Assembly: GCF_000317025.1 (NCBI RefSeq) | Contig: NC_019689.1 | Coordinates: 3,736,024 to 3,800,023, forward strand | Length of the DNA: 64,000 nt | Direction of reading: 5' to 3' | From: Pleurocapsa sp. PCC 7327 | Lineage (GTDB): Bacteria; Cyanobacteriota; Cyanobacteriia; Cyanobacteriales; Microcystaceae | Shown here: positions 27,774 to 38,694 of the stretch, piece after piece | Layout of the letters: each line of letters begins with the position of its first letter | How positions within the stretch are numbered: position 1 is the first letter of the stretch | Notes under the pieces: generated by a model | Databases searched by the model: none | Seen by the model: only the letters and a program-made list of their open reading frames with translations | Told to the model about the DNA's origin: nothing | Position numbers and translations under genes: made by a program

Positions 27774-27894
27774 ACCGTCCCCTCCTATAAAAAAAACTAG
27801 CTCCTCTGCTCAAAAATACTAGCCCCTCAACCCCAAAAAATTTTTTTTCTAGTTATTTCAAGGCTTTTGTCCCTGAGTACAAACTTGATTAATT
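27774..27894 (+). promoter_or_regulatory. nifB promoter region with triple 22-bp-phased motif
   Basis: Three motifs start exactly 22 bp apart: ACCGTCCCCTC (27774), ACTAGCTCCTC (27796) and ACTAGCCCCTC (27818). They are followed by AACCCC, an A6T8 tract (27835-27848) and GAGTACAAACTTGATTAAT (27875-27893). Element order, phase and orientation match the nifP promoter. Upstream of nifB the leader is about 150 bases long and holds no reading frame I can support. Confidence 0.78.
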
Positions 27895-28048
27895 CCAATA
27901 AATTCCGATCGCATCTTTGTACTCATGCCCTAAAAAACTGGGGTGGTATAACTCTTTTATTGCCAACGCCAACAAATCAGTTTAACAGTTTTTTCAAAAT
28001 TTGGAATTCTACCAGAATTCATCTGCACACAACTACTTACGGAATTCA

Positions 28049-29518
28049 ATGACTGGTACACTAATCGGCACTCAAACGACTTCCAAACTGCCAATTGCTC
28101 CTTCAACTGAGAAAAAATCTGCTGGCGGTTGCGGTTGCAGTTCAAAAACCCCCCAGGAAGTCAAAGACCAGAAAATTTTAGACAGAATTTCTAAGCACCC
28201 TTGTTATAGCGAAGAAGCACACCATCATTATGCACGGATGCACGTTGCCGTAGCACCCGCATGCAATATTCAGTGCAACTATTGTAACCGCAAGTATGAT
28301 TGCGCCAATGAAAGTCGTCCTGGCGTTGTTAGCGAATTGCTAACCCCAGAAGAAGCGGCACATAAAGTATTAGTTATCGCTGGTAAAATTCCACAAATGA
28401 CGGTGCTAGGTATTGCTGGACCCGGCGATCCTCTAGCTAACCCCGAAAAAACCTTTCGTACCTTTGAGTTAATTGCACAAAAAGCTCCCGATATTAAATT
28501 ATGCTTGTCCACCAATGGGTTAATGCTACCCGATTACGTCGATCGCATCAAACAACTCAATATCGATCACGTCACCATTACGATTAATATGGTTGACCCA
28601 AAAGTAGGAGAAAAAATTTACCCTTGGATTCGCTACAAGCGCAAACGCTACAAAGGATTAGAAGCAGCCAAAATCCTTCACGAACGTCAAATGGAAGGAT
28701 TGCAGGCACTCCAGGAAGCCGATATACTCTGCAAAGTTAACTCCGTCATGATTCCAGGGATCAACGACGAACACTTAGTAGAAGTTGATGAAGTTATCAG
28801 ATCCAAGGGTGCATTCCTGCACAATATTATGCCCCTGATTTCGGCTCCCGAACACGGCACTTATTTCGGACTAACCGGACAGCGCGGTCCCACGCCCAAA
28901 GAACTGAAAGCCTTGCAAGACAATTGTTCTGGCAACATGAAAATGATGCGCCACTGCCGCCAATGTCGTGCAGACGCAGTGGGACTTCTCGGTGAAGATC
29001 GATCGCAAGAATTCACCAAAGATAAATTCATGGAAATGGCTCCAGAATACGATTTCGATAAGCGCCAAGAAGTTCATGCAGGCATCGAGCAATCCAAAGC
29101 AGAGCAAAAAGCAGAAAAAGAAAGAAAAGCAGCGCTCAGAAAAGCAAACGACGCACCTTTACCCAAAATTCTCGTTGCAGTTGCAACCAAAGGCGGCGGC
29201 GTAGTCAATCAACACTTCGGTCATGCCAAAGAATTCCAAATCTTTGAAATCGATGGCACAGAAGCGAAATTTGTCGGACACCGCAAGGTAGATCTTTACT
29301 GCCAGGGTGGTTATGGCGAAGAAGCAACTTTAGACAACATTATCAAAGCGATCGCAGATTGCAAAGGCGTACTCGCCTCCAAGATTGGCAGTTGTCCGCA
29401 AGACGAACTGCGTAAAGCAGGAGTCGAACCCTTTGAAGGATATGACACCATTACTAAGGTTGCCTTTGACTTCTACGAACAATATCTGCAAAAGCAGAAA
29501 GAGTTAGCAGCAGTATAG
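28049..29518 (+). CDS. nifB: Nitrogenase cofactor biosynthesis protein NifB
   Basis: The 489-residue radical-SAM enzyme makes NifB-co, the Fe8S9C core of FeMo-cofactor. The radical-SAM cluster ligands are C72, C76 and C79 ([10 protein letters not shown]). The cysteine-rich start (GGCGCSS) and the downstream CRQCRAD supply further cluster ligands. Residues from about 385 form a NifX-like domain ([20 protein letters not shown]). The frame opens earlier at a TTG, but ATG 28049 gives the normal N-terminus. It is the first gene of the plus arm. Confidence 0.96.
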   Translation: MTGTLIGTQTTSKLPIAPSTEKKSAGGCGCSSKTPQEVKDQKILDRISKHPCYSEEAHHHYARMHVAVAPACNIQCNYCNRKYDCANESRPGVVSELLTPEEAAHKVLVIAGKIPQMTVLGIAGPGDPLANPEKTFRTFELIAQKAPDIKLCLSTNGLMLPDYVDRIKQLNIDHVTITINMVDPKVGEKIYPWIRYKRKRYKGLEAAKILHERQMEGLQALQEADILCKVNSVMIPGINDEHLVEVDEVIRSKGAFLHNIMPLISAPEHGTYFGLTGQRGPTPKELKALQDNCSGNMKMMRHCRQCRADAVGLLGEDRSQEFTKDKFMEMAPEYDFDKRQEVHAGIEQSKAEQKAEKERKAALRKANDAPLPKILVAVATKGGGVVNQHFGHAKEFQIFEIDGTEAKFVGHRKVDLYCQGGYGEEATLDNIIKAIADCKGVLASKIGSCPQDELRKAGVEPFEGYDTITKVAFDFYEQYLQKQKELAAV

Positions 29519-29548
29519 TTGCAAACGCTATAACCGAGGAGTAGAGCC

Positions 29549-29911
29549 ATGACTTACCGGATTACCAGTGAATGTATTGAATGCGATCGCTGCCAAACGC
29601 AATGTCCCACAGATGCAATTGAAACTCTCAACGGCAAACTGTTCATTAACCCTAACCTCTGTAACGATTGCGTTGGTTCTTACGGCGTTCCCCAGTGCAT
29701 GGCAGTATGTCCCACCAATAATGGTTGCGTTCCCAGTATCGATACTTTAATCCCATCTAAACAAACACAAGCAGATTACTGGGAATCCTGGTTCGATATT
29801 TATGATAGGGCGATCGTCCAACTCAAAGCCAGAAAGCAAACCAAATATTGGCATCGCTGGTTCTCTCTCTACTCCCAGGAAATAGCATCTCTAGCAAATA
29901 ATTACACCTAG
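29549..29911 (+). CDS. fdxN: nif-associated 4Fe-4S ferredoxin FdxN
   Basis: This is a 120-residue ferredoxin with CIECDRCQTQCPTDA and a second set CNDC(N8)CMAVCP, the two-cluster fold with a long insertion typical of FdxN. Residues 80-120 are a helical C-terminal tail. GAGGAG precedes the start. FdxN supports NifB in cofactor synthesis in other diazotrophs. Confidence 0.93.
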   Translation: MTYRITSECIECDRCQTQCPTDAIETLNGKLFINPNLCNDCVGSYGVPQCMAVCPTNNGCVPSIDTLIPSKQTQADYWESWFDIYDRAIVQLKARKQTKYWHRWFSLYSQEIASLANNYT

Positions 29912-29968
29912 TGCGGGCATCTTGCCCGCGTGCGGGAAACCCAAACCGCGAGTGAGACGCTCGCACTA
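29909..29968. repeat. Dispersed hairpin repeat (TAGTGCG...CGCACTA), copy 1
   Basis: The ends TAGTGCG and CGCACTA are inverted. Internally, GCGGGCATCTTGCCCGC forms a hairpin, and GCGAGTGAGACGCTCGC forms a second. Related copies occur after nifX and after hesB. Confidence 0.7.
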
Positions 29969-29984
29969 CCAAGAATTTCTCAAA

Positions 29985-30019
29985 ACTGGTCACAGATAAC
30001 TGCTAACTGGTAACTAATA
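29985..30019 (+). repeat. Heptamer repeat running into the nifS start
   Basis: Units ACTGCTA, ACTGGTA and ACTAATA lead directly into the nifS ATG, leaving no Shine-Dalgarno sequence. Confidence 0.6.
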
Positions 30020-31222
30020 ATGAACGACTGCATCTATCTTGACAATAACGCTACGACTCGTATCGACGACGAAGTAATTACGGCGATGCTGCCTTACCTA
30101 ACTACCTATTACGGCAATCCCTCATCCATGCACACCTTCGGCGGACAAGTCGGAGGTGCCGTAAAAGAAGCACGAGAGCAAGTCGCCTCCTTACTGGGCG
30201 CAGAATCTTCGGAAATCGTTTTTACCAGTTGTGGCACGGAAGGAAATAACGCCGCGATTCACGCTGCTTTATCCGCGCAACCCGATAGAAAACATATTAT
30301 TACAACTGAAGTCGAACATCCAGCCGTGCTAAATCTATGCAAGCACCTGGAAAAGAAAGGCTATACCGTTACTTATCTCTCAGTCAACGAGAAAGGATTG
30401 TTAGACTTAGATGAATTAGAAGCTTCGCTCACCGGAGGAACCGCCTTAGTTTCGACCATGTATGCAAACAACGAAACGGGCGCACTATTCCCAGTCGAGC
30501 AAATCGGGCAGATGGTGAAGGAATACGGTGCTATCTATCACGTCGATGCCGTGCAAGCAGTGGGCAAAATCCCTCTCAATATGAAGGATAGCACTATCGA
30601 TCTGCTCACCCTTTCCGGTCACAAACTTCATGCACCAAAAGGTATCGGAGTGCTATACGTGCGCCGTGGTACGAGATTTCGTCCTCTGCTCATCGGCGGA
30701 CACCAAGAAAGAGGTCGTCGTGCGGGAACAGAAAACGTCCCTGGTATCGTTGCACTCGGCAAAGCGGCAGAATTGGCAAAACAGCATTTAGCTAATGTAG
30801 ATCGCGAAAAACGGTTGCGCGATCGCCTCGAACAAGCTATCCTTGCAACCATTCCCGATACTGTCGTCAACGGTCATCCCACTCAACGGTTGCCCAACAC
30901 CACTAATGTTGGCTTCAAATATATCGAAGGCGAAGCAATCCTCTTGCATCTCAACCAGTACGGTATCTGTGCCTCTTCTGGTTCCGCTTGTACCTCCGGT
31001 TCTCTAGAACCCTCCCACGTCTTGCGAGCAATGGGACTTCCCTACTCAGTGTTGCACGGTTCAATTCGATTCAGCCTCTCTCGTTATACCACCGAAGCGG
31101 AAATCGATCGCGTTCTCGAAGTTCTTCCTGGCATTATCGAACACCTCCGCGCCCTCTCTCCCTTCTCCAGCGACGAAGCAGATTGGTTACAAGAACAAGA
31201 AAAAGCAGTACTTACTAAGTAA
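30020..31222 (+). CDS. nifS: Cysteine desulfurase NifS
   Basis: The 400-residue PLP enzyme supplies sulfide for nitrogenase clusters. The PLP lysine is K202 in LSGHKLHAPKG, and the persulfide cysteine is C324 in SSGSACTSGS. The N-terminus is YLDNNATTRID. It works with NifU, which follows after 97 bases of heptamer repeat. Confidence 0.96.
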   Translation: MNDCIYLDNNATTRIDDEVITAMLPYLTTYYGNPSSMHTFGGQVGGAVKEAREQVASLLGAESSEIVFTSCGTEGNNAAIHAALSAQPDRKHIITTEVEHPAVLNLCKHLEKKGYTVTYLSVNEKGLLDLDELEASLTGGTALVSTMYANNETGALFPVEQIGQMVKEYGAIYHVDAVQAVGKIPLNMKDSTIDLLTLSGHKLHAPKGIGVLYVRRGTRFRPLLIGGHQERGRRAGTENVPGIVALGKAAELAKQHLANVDREKRLRDRLEQAILATIPDTVVNGHPTQRLPNTTNVGFKYIEGEAILLHLNQYGICASSGSACTSGSLEPSHVLRAMGLPYSVLHGSIRFSLSRYTTEAEIDRVLEVLPGIIEHLRALSPFSSDEADWLQEQEKAVLTK

Positions 31223-31319
31223 CAGTAATCAGTAAACAGTGAAGCGAGCGCTGATTACTAACCACTGACTACTAACACCTAACAACTAACAACTAACCAC
31301 TGATAACTGGTAACTGATT
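31223..31319 (+). repeat. Heptamer repeat between nifS and nifU
   Basis: About a dozen 7-bp units of the ACTAACA/ACTAACC/ACTGATA families fill the whole spacer. The last units ACTGATA, ACTGGTA and ACTGATT run directly into the nifU ATG. Confidence 0.7.
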
Positions 31320-32213
31320 ATGTGGGACTATACAGACACAGTAATGGATCACTTCTACAATCCCCGTAATAAAGGTGCGATTACGGAGGCACAAGAAGGA
31401 GAAAGAATTGTTACAGGAGAAGTCGGCAGTATTGCTTGTGGAGATGCGCTAAGATTGCACCTCAAGGTACAAGAAGCTACTGAAATTATTATAGATTCTA
31501 GATTTCAAACCTTTGGCTGTACCTCTGCGATCGCGTCTTCTTCTGCCTTAACCGAATTGCTCAAAGGGAAAACTTTAGACGAAGCGCTTAACATAACCAA
31601 TAAAGAAATTGCCGACTTTTTAGGCGGATTGCCCGAAGAAAAAATGCATTGTTCTGTTATGGGACAGGAAGCATTAGAAGCGGCTATTGCCAACTACAGA
31701 GGCATTCCCTTAGAAAACCATGACGATGATGAAGGAGCGTTACTCTGTCGCTGTTTCGGCGTTACCGATTCTAAGATTCGTCGCGTCATTATTGAAAATA
31801 ATCTTACCACTGCCGAACAAGTTACGCACTATGTTAAAGCAGGCGGCGGATGCGGTTCTTGCTTGGCAGATATCGACGATATCATTGCAGACGTTCTCGA
31901 ACAGAAAGAGAAAGCAGTGGCGGTGGCAACAAAAGTTGTTACAGATAAATTAGCCACTACCCAATCCGGCAAACCCCTGACCAATCTGCAAAAAATCGGG
32001 CTGATTCAGCAAGTTTTAGAAAGCGAAATCAAACCCCTCCTCGCTAGAGATGGCGGCGATGTCGAACTGTTCGATGTCGAAGGCGATCGCGTCCTTGTCG
32101 TTCTCCAGGGCGCTTGCACTAGCTGTTCTAGCTCCACGGAAACCCTCAAAGTTGCCATTGAAGCTACCCTGCGCGATCGCGTTTCGCCTACCTTAATCGT
32201 CGAATCCGTCTAA
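31320..32213 (+). CDS. nifU: Fe-S scaffold protein NifU
   Basis: The 297-residue modular scaffold has three parts: an IscU-like domain (C40, C67, C111), a central [2Fe-2S] Bfd-like domain (C143, C145, C178, C181) and a C-terminal Nfu domain with GACTSCSSS (C266, C269). All expected cysteines are present. It assembles and delivers clusters to NifH and the cofactor machinery. Confidence 0.96.
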   Translation: MWDYTDTVMDHFYNPRNKGAITEAQEGERIVTGEVGSIACGDALRLHLKVQEATEIIIDSRFQTFGCTSAIASSSALTELLKGKTLDEALNITNKEIADFLGGLPEEKMHCSVMGQEALEAAIANYRGIPLENHDDDEGALLCRCFGVTDSKIRRVIIENNLTTAEQVTHYVKAGGGCGSCLADIDDIIADVLEQKEKAVAVATKVVTDKLATTQSGKPLTNLQKIGLIQQVLESEIKPLLARDGGDVELFDVEGDRVLVVLQGACTSCSSSTETLKVAIEATLRDRVSPTLIVESV

Positions 32214-33457
<1,244 letters not shown>

Positions 33458-33562
33458 TTCGGCGACTAGAAATGTTTAGAGGGATGAAACCAGACAAGGA
33501 AGATCGAACTCCCTCCTCTCCCAAATCCCCCTATCTTCCTTGTTTCTCCCTCTTCCTCATTC

Positions 33563-33597
33563 ACTGATAACTGATTACTGATAACTGGTAACTGATA
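33563..33597 (+). repeat. Five heptamers merging with the nifD start codon
   Basis: ACTGATA, ACTGATT, ACTGATA, ACTGGTA and ACTGATA are perfectly tandem. The A of the last unit is the A of the nifD ATG, so no Shine-Dalgarno sequence exists upstream of nifD. Confidence 0.8.
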
Positions 33598-35033
33598 TGA
33601 CCACAGCAGAGGAAAAGAGACAGCTAATCCAGGAGGTACTGGACGTTTATCCAGAGAAAGCCCGCAAAAAACGGGAAAAACACCTCAACGTTTATGAGGA
33701 AGGAAAACCAGATTGCGGCGTTAAGTCGAACGTTAAATCCCTTCCCGGCGTAATGACCACTCGCGGTTGTGCCTATGCAGGTTCAAAAGGAGTGGTATGG
33801 GGTCCGATTAAAGATATGATTCATATCTCTCACGGTCCGGTTGGTTGCGGTTATTACTCCTGGTCTGGTCGCCGTAATTATTACATCGGTACTACAGGTA
33901 TTGATACTTTCGGTACGATGCAGTTCACCTCCGATTTCCAAGAGCGCGATATCGTCTTCGGCGGTGACAAGAAACTGCACAAACTCATTCTCGAAATTGA
34001 AGAACTCTTCCCGCTCAATGGAGGAGTCTCCATTCAATCAGAATGTCCTATCGGTCTAATTGGAGACGATATCGAAGCGGTTGCTAAAAAGACCAGCAAA
34101 GAAATCAATAAGACCGTTGTTCCCGTCAGATGCGAAGGATTCCGAGGCGTTTCCCAATCTCTCGGACACCATATCGCTAACGACTCGATTCGCGACTGGG
34201 TATTCCCCCAAGCGGATAAAGAAAACGCAGAATTTGAAGGCACGCCCTATGATGTAGCCATTATCGGCGACTACAACATCGGTGGCGATGCTTGGTCGAG
34301 CCGCATTCTGCTCGAAGAAATGGGCTTAAGAGTCGTCGCTCAGTGGTCTGGCGATGGCACGCTCAATGAAATCAAGCTTACGCCCAAAGTGAAGCTCAAT
34401 CTCGTCCACTGCTATCGGTCGATGAACTACATCAGCCGTCACATGGAAGAGAAGTATGGGGTACCCTGGTTTGAGTATAACTTCTTCGGACCGACCAAGA
34501 TTGCTGAATCCTTGAGAGCGATCGCGAATTTCTTCGACGACAAAATCAAAGAAGGCGCAGAAAGAGTTATCGCTAAGTATCAACAGCAAGTCGATGAGAT
34601 CCTCGCCAAGTATCGTCCGCTTCTAGAAGGCAAAAAAGTCATGATGATGGTCGGTGGATTGCGTCCTCGCCACGTCGTTCCCGCCTTCAAAGATTTGGGA
34701 ATGGAAATGCTCGGCACGGGCTATGAATTTGGTCACAACGACGACTACAAACGTACTACTCACTATATCGAAGACAGCACCTTGATTTACGACGATGTAA
34801 CGGGCTATGAGTTCGAGAAGTTCGTTGAAACCCTCAAACCCGACCTCGTTGCTTCTGGAATTAAGGAGAAATACGTCTTCCAGAAAATGGCACTGCCCTT
34901 CCGTCAAATGCACTCTTGGGATTATTCTGGTCCCTACCACGGATATGACGGATTCGCCATCTTTGCAAGAGATATGGATCTCGCGCTCAACAGCCCCACC
35001 TGGGAATTAATCGGCGCACCCTGGAAGAAGTAA
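33597..35033 (+). CDS. nifD: Nitrogenase MoFe protein alpha chain
   Basis: The 478-residue subunit holds FeMo-cofactor and half of the P-cluster. The P-cluster ligands are C58, C84 and C150. The FeMo-cofactor ligands are C272 ([10 protein letters not shown]) and H439 (RQMHSWDY). The whole frame is uninterrupted, with no excision element as seen in some heterocystous species. Translation starts inside a heptamer repeat. Confidence 0.97.
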   Translation: MTTAEEKRQLIQEVLDVYPEKARKKREKHLNVYEEGKPDCGVKSNVKSLPGVMTTRGCAYAGSKGVVWGPIKDMIHISHGPVGCGYYSWSGRRNYYIGTTGIDTFGTMQFTSDFQERDIVFGGDKKLHKLILEIEELFPLNGGVSIQSECPIGLIGDDIEAVAKKTSKEINKTVVPVRCEGFRGVSQSLGHHIANDSIRDWVFPQADKENAEFEGTPYDVAIIGDYNIGGDAWSSRILLEEMGLRVVAQWSGDGTLNEIKLTPKVKLNLVHCYRSMNYISRHMEEKYGVPWFEYNFFGPTKIAESLRAIANFFDDKIKEGAERVIAKYQQQVDEILAKYRPLLEGKKVMMMVGGLRPRHVVPAFKDLGMEMLGTGYEFGHNDDYKRTTHYIEDSTLIYDDVTGYEFEKFVETLKPDLVASGIKEKYVFQKMALPFRQMHSWDYSGPYHGYDGFAIFARDMDLALNSPTWELIGAPWKK

Positions 35034-35110
35034 TTGTTGTTAGTGGTTAGTGGTTAGTCGTTTTTCCCACTAACTACCAACTACTAACTACTACCTAATC
35101 CCTAATCCCC
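35034..35110 (+). repeat. Heptamer repeat between nifD and nifK
   Basis: GTTAGTG units followed by ACTAACT/ACTACTA units (an inverted pair) and then CCTAATC/CCCAATT-like units. A separate AGGAG site for nifK follows. Confidence 0.55.
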
Positions 35111-35143
35111 AATTCCCCAATCATCCTTGATAGGAGCAAAATA

Positions 35144-36682
35144 ATGGCTCAGAATGTAGAGAAGATCAAAGACCACGCCGAACTATTTCAACAGCCAGAG
35201 TATCAAGAACTCTTCAAAAGCAAAAAAGAAGGCTTTGAAGGAATGCCTGCTGCCGATGAAGTGGAAAAAATAGTCGAATGGACGAAAACTTGGGAATACC
35301 GCGAAAAGAACTTCGCTCGCGAAGCGTTAACGGTTAACCCAGCCAAAGCCTGCCAGCCTCTTGGAGCCATTCTCGCTGCCGTTGGCTTTGAAAGCACGTT
35401 GCCCTTCGTACACGGTTCGCAAGGTTGCGTTGCTTACTTCCGCACCCATTTTACCCGCCACTTCAAAGAACCCTTCAACGCCGTTTCTAGTTCCATGACC
35501 GAAGATGCAGCCGTCTTCGGCGGACTGAAGAATATGGTTGAAGGCTTGGCGAACGCTTACGCCCTCTATAAACCCAAAATGATTGCCGTCTGTACGACCT
35601 GTATGGCAGAGGTAATTGGGGATGACTTGGGTGCGTTTATTACCAACTCCAAGAAAGCAGAGTCTATTCCTGAAGATTTTCCGGTTCCCTACGCCCATAC
35701 CCCCAGCTTTGTCGGTTCCCACATTACGGGATACGACAACATGATGAAGGGGATTCTTACCAATCTTACCGAAGGCAAGAAGAAAGAAACTACCAACGGC
35801 ACGATTAACTTCATCCCCGGTTTTGAAACCTACATGGGCAACCTGCGGGAGTTGAAGCGCCTCACGTCTTTACTGGGCGTAAACGCTACGGTTTTGGCAG
35901 ACAACGAAGAGTATTTGGATTCTCCCAACACGGGAGAATACGAAATGTATCACGGAGGAACGCCTCTAGACGTAGCAGCCGAGTCGATTAACGCCGAACA
36001 AACCATTGCCCTGCAAGCTTACTCCACCACCAAGACGCGGGAGTACATCGAGAAAGAATGGAGACAAAAAGTCTCCGTACAACGTCCTTGGGGCATCAAA
36101 GGAACCGACCAATTCCTGATGGCGCTGTCTGAAGCAACAGGCAACCCCATCCCCAGAGAGTTAGAAGTCGAACGCGGTCGCGTTGTCGATGCTATGACCG
36201 ATACCCAAGCTTGGCTGCATGGCAAGCGGGCTGCGCTTTACGGCGATCCCGATTTGGTGCTGGGACTGTTGCAGTTCTTGCTAGAGATGGGAGTTGAACC
36301 CGTTCACGTTCTCGTGACCAACAGCAACCCCACCTTTGAGGAAGAAGCTAAGACATTACTAGCTTCTAGTCCCTACGGACGTTCTGCAACTGTTTGGGGT
36401 GGTAAGGATCTTTGGCACATGCGATCGCTGCTGTTCACCGAACCCGTAGACTTCCTGATCGGAAACTCCTACGCGAAGTACCTCTGGCGCGATACTCATA
36501 CGCCATTAGTCCGCATTGGCTATCCGATCTTCGATCGCCACCACTTACATCGCTATTCTACCATCGGTTACTCTGGTGCGCTCAATCTACTCAACTGGAT
36601 TGCTAATACAGTCCTCGACGAGTTAGATCGCAACACCATTATCCCAGCGAAGACGGATATCTCTTATGACCTGATTCGCTAA
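35144..36682 (+). CDS. nifK: Nitrogenase MoFe protein beta chain
   Basis: The 512-residue beta subunit shares the P-cluster with NifD. The ligands are C70, C95 and C153 (AVCTTCMAE), numbers identical to those of well-studied NifK proteins. GATAGGAGCAAAATA provides a good ribosome binding site. Confidence 0.97.
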   Translation: MAQNVEKIKDHAELFQQPEYQELFKSKKEGFEGMPAADEVEKIVEWTKTWEYREKNFAREALTVNPAKACQPLGAILAAVGFESTLPFVHGSQGCVAYFRTHFTRHFKEPFNAVSSSMTEDAAVFGGLKNMVEGLANAYALYKPKMIAVCTTCMAEVIGDDLGAFITNSKKAESIPEDFPVPYAHTPSFVGSHITGYDNMMKGILTNLTEGKKKETTNGTINFIPGFETYMGNLRELKRLTSLLGVNATVLADNEEYLDSPNTGEYEMYHGGTPLDVAAESINAEQTIALQAYSTTKTREYIEKEWRQKVSVQRPWGIKGTDQFLMALSEATGNPIPRELEVERGRVVDAMTDTQAWLHGKRAALYGDPDLVLGLLQFLLEMGVEPVHVLVTNSNPTFEEEAKTLLASSPYGRSATVWGGKDLWHMRSLLFTEPVDFLIGNSYAKYLWRDTHTPLVRIGYPIFDRHHLHRYSTIGYSGALNLLNWIANTVLDELDRNTIIPAKTDISYDLIR

Positions 36683-36832
36683 TCGGGACTGGGGATAGGT
36701 GCTTTGGGGCTTTGAGAGTAGGGGACATAACCCCTCTCCTCCTTAAAAACAGGGAAGACGAACAACTCCCCCTTCTCCCCCATCTACCCCATTTCCCTTG
36801 TCTTCAAAAAAACTCCCCTAGGAGCAATAATT

Positions 36833-37138
36833 ATGACCACTACCACCCATCCCCTCATTCCTAACAGAAAGCCATCTTTTGATATTCTCTATCCCCTGCG
36901 CCGTTGGATCGATGGCATTGAGGTTAAAGATGCAAAATTCGCCCACTTCATCTGTCAAGTTTTTCCTTGCAATTGTCCTTTTGAGCGGGATATTAAGCTT
37001 TTTGGACGCACTCTGTTTCATATTCCTCCTCTTTGTAAATTGAATCCTTTATACAACGAGGTTGTTGGTTTGCGGTTTCGGGCTTTATCTTATCTGTCCG
37101 ATACTTGCGGGGTGGATGTAACTCACTACATCTGTTAG
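36833..37138 (+). CDS. Mo-dependent nitrogenase C-terminal domain protein
   Basis: The 101-residue protein reads YPLRRWIDGIEVKDAKFAHF then CQVFPCNCPFERDIKLFG and LCKLNPLYNEV. This is the small family annotated 'Mo-dependent nitrogenase, C-terminal' (PF06967), found in cyanobacteria next to nifK or elsewhere. Its cysteine pattern (C-x4-C-x-C) may bind metal. The function is unknown. AGGAG lies nine bases before the ATG. Confidence 0.85.
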   Translation: MTTTTHPLIPNRKPSFDILYPLRRWIDGIEVKDAKFAHFICQVFPCNCPFERDIKLFGRTLFHIPPLCKLNPLYNEVVGLRFRALSYLSDTCGVDVTHYIC

Positions 37139-37203
37139 TCATTGGTCATCGGTCATTAATTACAAAGGACAAATGACAAGTGACAAAAGACAAAGGACAA
37201 AAT
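37137..37203 (+). repeat. Heptamer repeat upstream of nifE
   Basis: GTCATTG/GTCATCG units followed by AAGGACA, AATGACA, AGTGACA, AAAGACA and AAGGACA units. The last AAGGA lies close enough to the nifE ATG to serve as Shine-Dalgarno sequence. Confidence 0.65.
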
Positions 37204-37204
37204 C

Positions 37205-38611
37205 ATGAAATTAACTCAAGGCAAAATTAACGAACTGCTTACGCAGTCGGGTTGCGACCACAACCACAAAAAAGACGGTAAGGGCAAAAATAAGTCTTGC
37301 AAGCAGCAAGCTCAACCCGGTACTGCTCAAGGGGGTTGTGCTTTTGATGGGGCTTCTATTGCTTTGGTGCCGATTACTGATGCAGCACATTTAGTCCACG
37401 GTCCCATCGCGTGTGCGGGCAATTCTTGGGGCAGTCGGGGCAGTCTTTCTTCTGGTCCTACGACTTACAAAATGGGTTTTACGACTGATGTAAGTGAAAA
37501 TGACGTGATTTTTGGTGGGGAAAAACGACTCTACAAGGCGATTAAAGAAGTTTGCGATCGCTATCATCCCCCCGCCGTATTCGTCTATTCTACTTGCGTG
37601 ACGGCGCTTATCGGCGACGATATGGATGCGGTTTGCGCTGCGGCGACTAAGAAGTTTAATACTCCCGTCATACCAGTTAATTCCCCGGGTTTTGTGGGTA
37701 GTAAAAACCTGGGCAATCGATTGGGTGGAGAATCCTTACTCGAATATGTTGTTGGTAGTAAGGAACCTGAATATACAACGCCTTACGATATTAATTTAAT
37801 TGGCGAATACAATATTGCTGGGGAAATGTGGAACGTTACCCCTATCTTTGAAAAGCTGGGCATCCGCGTGTTGGCAAAAATTACAGGCGATGCTCGCTAT
37901 GAGGAAATTTGCCACGCCCATCGCGCCAAAGTTAACGTCATGATTTGTTCCAAGGCGTTGATTAACATGGCGACGAAAATGAAGGACAAATACGGCGTTC
38001 CCTACACGGAAGAGTCTTTCTACGGCATCGACGATATGAATCGTTGTTTGCGGAATGTTGCCAAGTTGTTAGGCGATGTAGATTTGCAAGAGAGAGTTGA
38101 AAAACTCATCGCCGAAGAAACGGCTAAGTTAGATGTTGCTTTAGCACCCTATCGGGAAAGATTGAAAGGCAAGCGCGTTGTTCTTTATACGGGTGGGGTT
38201 AAGAGTTGGTCGATTATTTCTGCGGCAAAGGATTTAGGAATAGAGGTTGTCGCTACCAGTACCAAGAAAAGCACTGAGGAAGACAAAGCCAAAATTAAAG
38301 AATTACTCGGCAAAGATGGGATGACCCTAGAGAAAGGCAGTCCTAAAGAATTGCTCAACGTGATTGAGAAAACTAGGGCAGATATGCTGATTGCGGGCGG
38401 ACGGAATCAGTATACGGCACTGAAAGCCCGCATTCCCTTCCTCGACATCAACCAAGAACGTCACCATCCTTACGCGGGTTACGACGGCATGATTGAAATG
38501 GCAAAGGAATTAGATGAGGCACTGCACAGTCCTATTTGGGCGCAGTTGAGAAAAGCTGCACCGTGGGAAACAGTTGAAACAGTGACCGAGAAACTGGCTG
38601 TTAATTATTAA
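37205..38611 (+). CDS. nifE: FeMo-cofactor scaffold protein NifE
   Basis: The 468-residue NifD paralogue forms the NifEN complex on which FeMo-cofactor is completed. Cluster-ligand cysteines are kept in GGCAFDG, GPIACAGNSWG and VYSTCVTALIGDD. The N-terminus (residues 17-45) is lysine/glutamine-rich with extra cysteines and histidines (CDHNHKKDGKGK). Confidence 0.95.
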   Translation: MKLTQGKINELLTQSGCDHNHKKDGKGKNKSCKQQAQPGTAQGGCAFDGASIALVPITDAAHLVHGPIACAGNSWGSRGSLSSGPTTYKMGFTTDVSENDVIFGGEKRLYKAIKEVCDRYHPPAVFVYSTCVTALIGDDMDAVCAAATKKFNTPVIPVNSPGFVGSKNLGNRLGGESLLEYVVGSKEPEYTTPYDINLIGEYNIAGEMWNVTPIFEKLGIRVLAKITGDARYEEICHAHRAKVNVMICSKALINMATKMKDKYGVPYTEESFYGIDDMNRCLRNVAKLLGDVDLQERVEKLIAEETAKLDVALAPYRERLKGKRVVLYTGGVKSWSIISAAKDLGIEVVATSTKKSTEEDKAKIKELLGKDGMTLEKGSPKELLNVIEKTRADMLIAGGRNQYTALKARIPFLDINQERHHPYAGYDGMIEMAKELDEALHSPIWAQLRKAAPWETVETVTEKLAVNY

Positions 38612-38656
38612 GTCTTTTTGATCTCACGCAGAGGCGCAGAGAAGAGCGCAAATCTC

Positions 38657-38694
38657 TAACTTCCGACTTCCGACTTCATACTTCCGACTTCATT
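38657..38694 (+). repeat. Heptamer repeat running into the nifN start
   Basis: CTTCCGA, CTTCCGA, CTTCATA, CTTCCGA and CTTCATT end directly at the nifN ATG. No Shine-Dalgarno sequence is present. Confidence 0.75.

Noticed and set aside
28001-28048. Upstream TTG as the nifB start
   Set aside because: The added 16 residues do not resemble any NifB N-terminus, and ATG 28049 gives the usual start.
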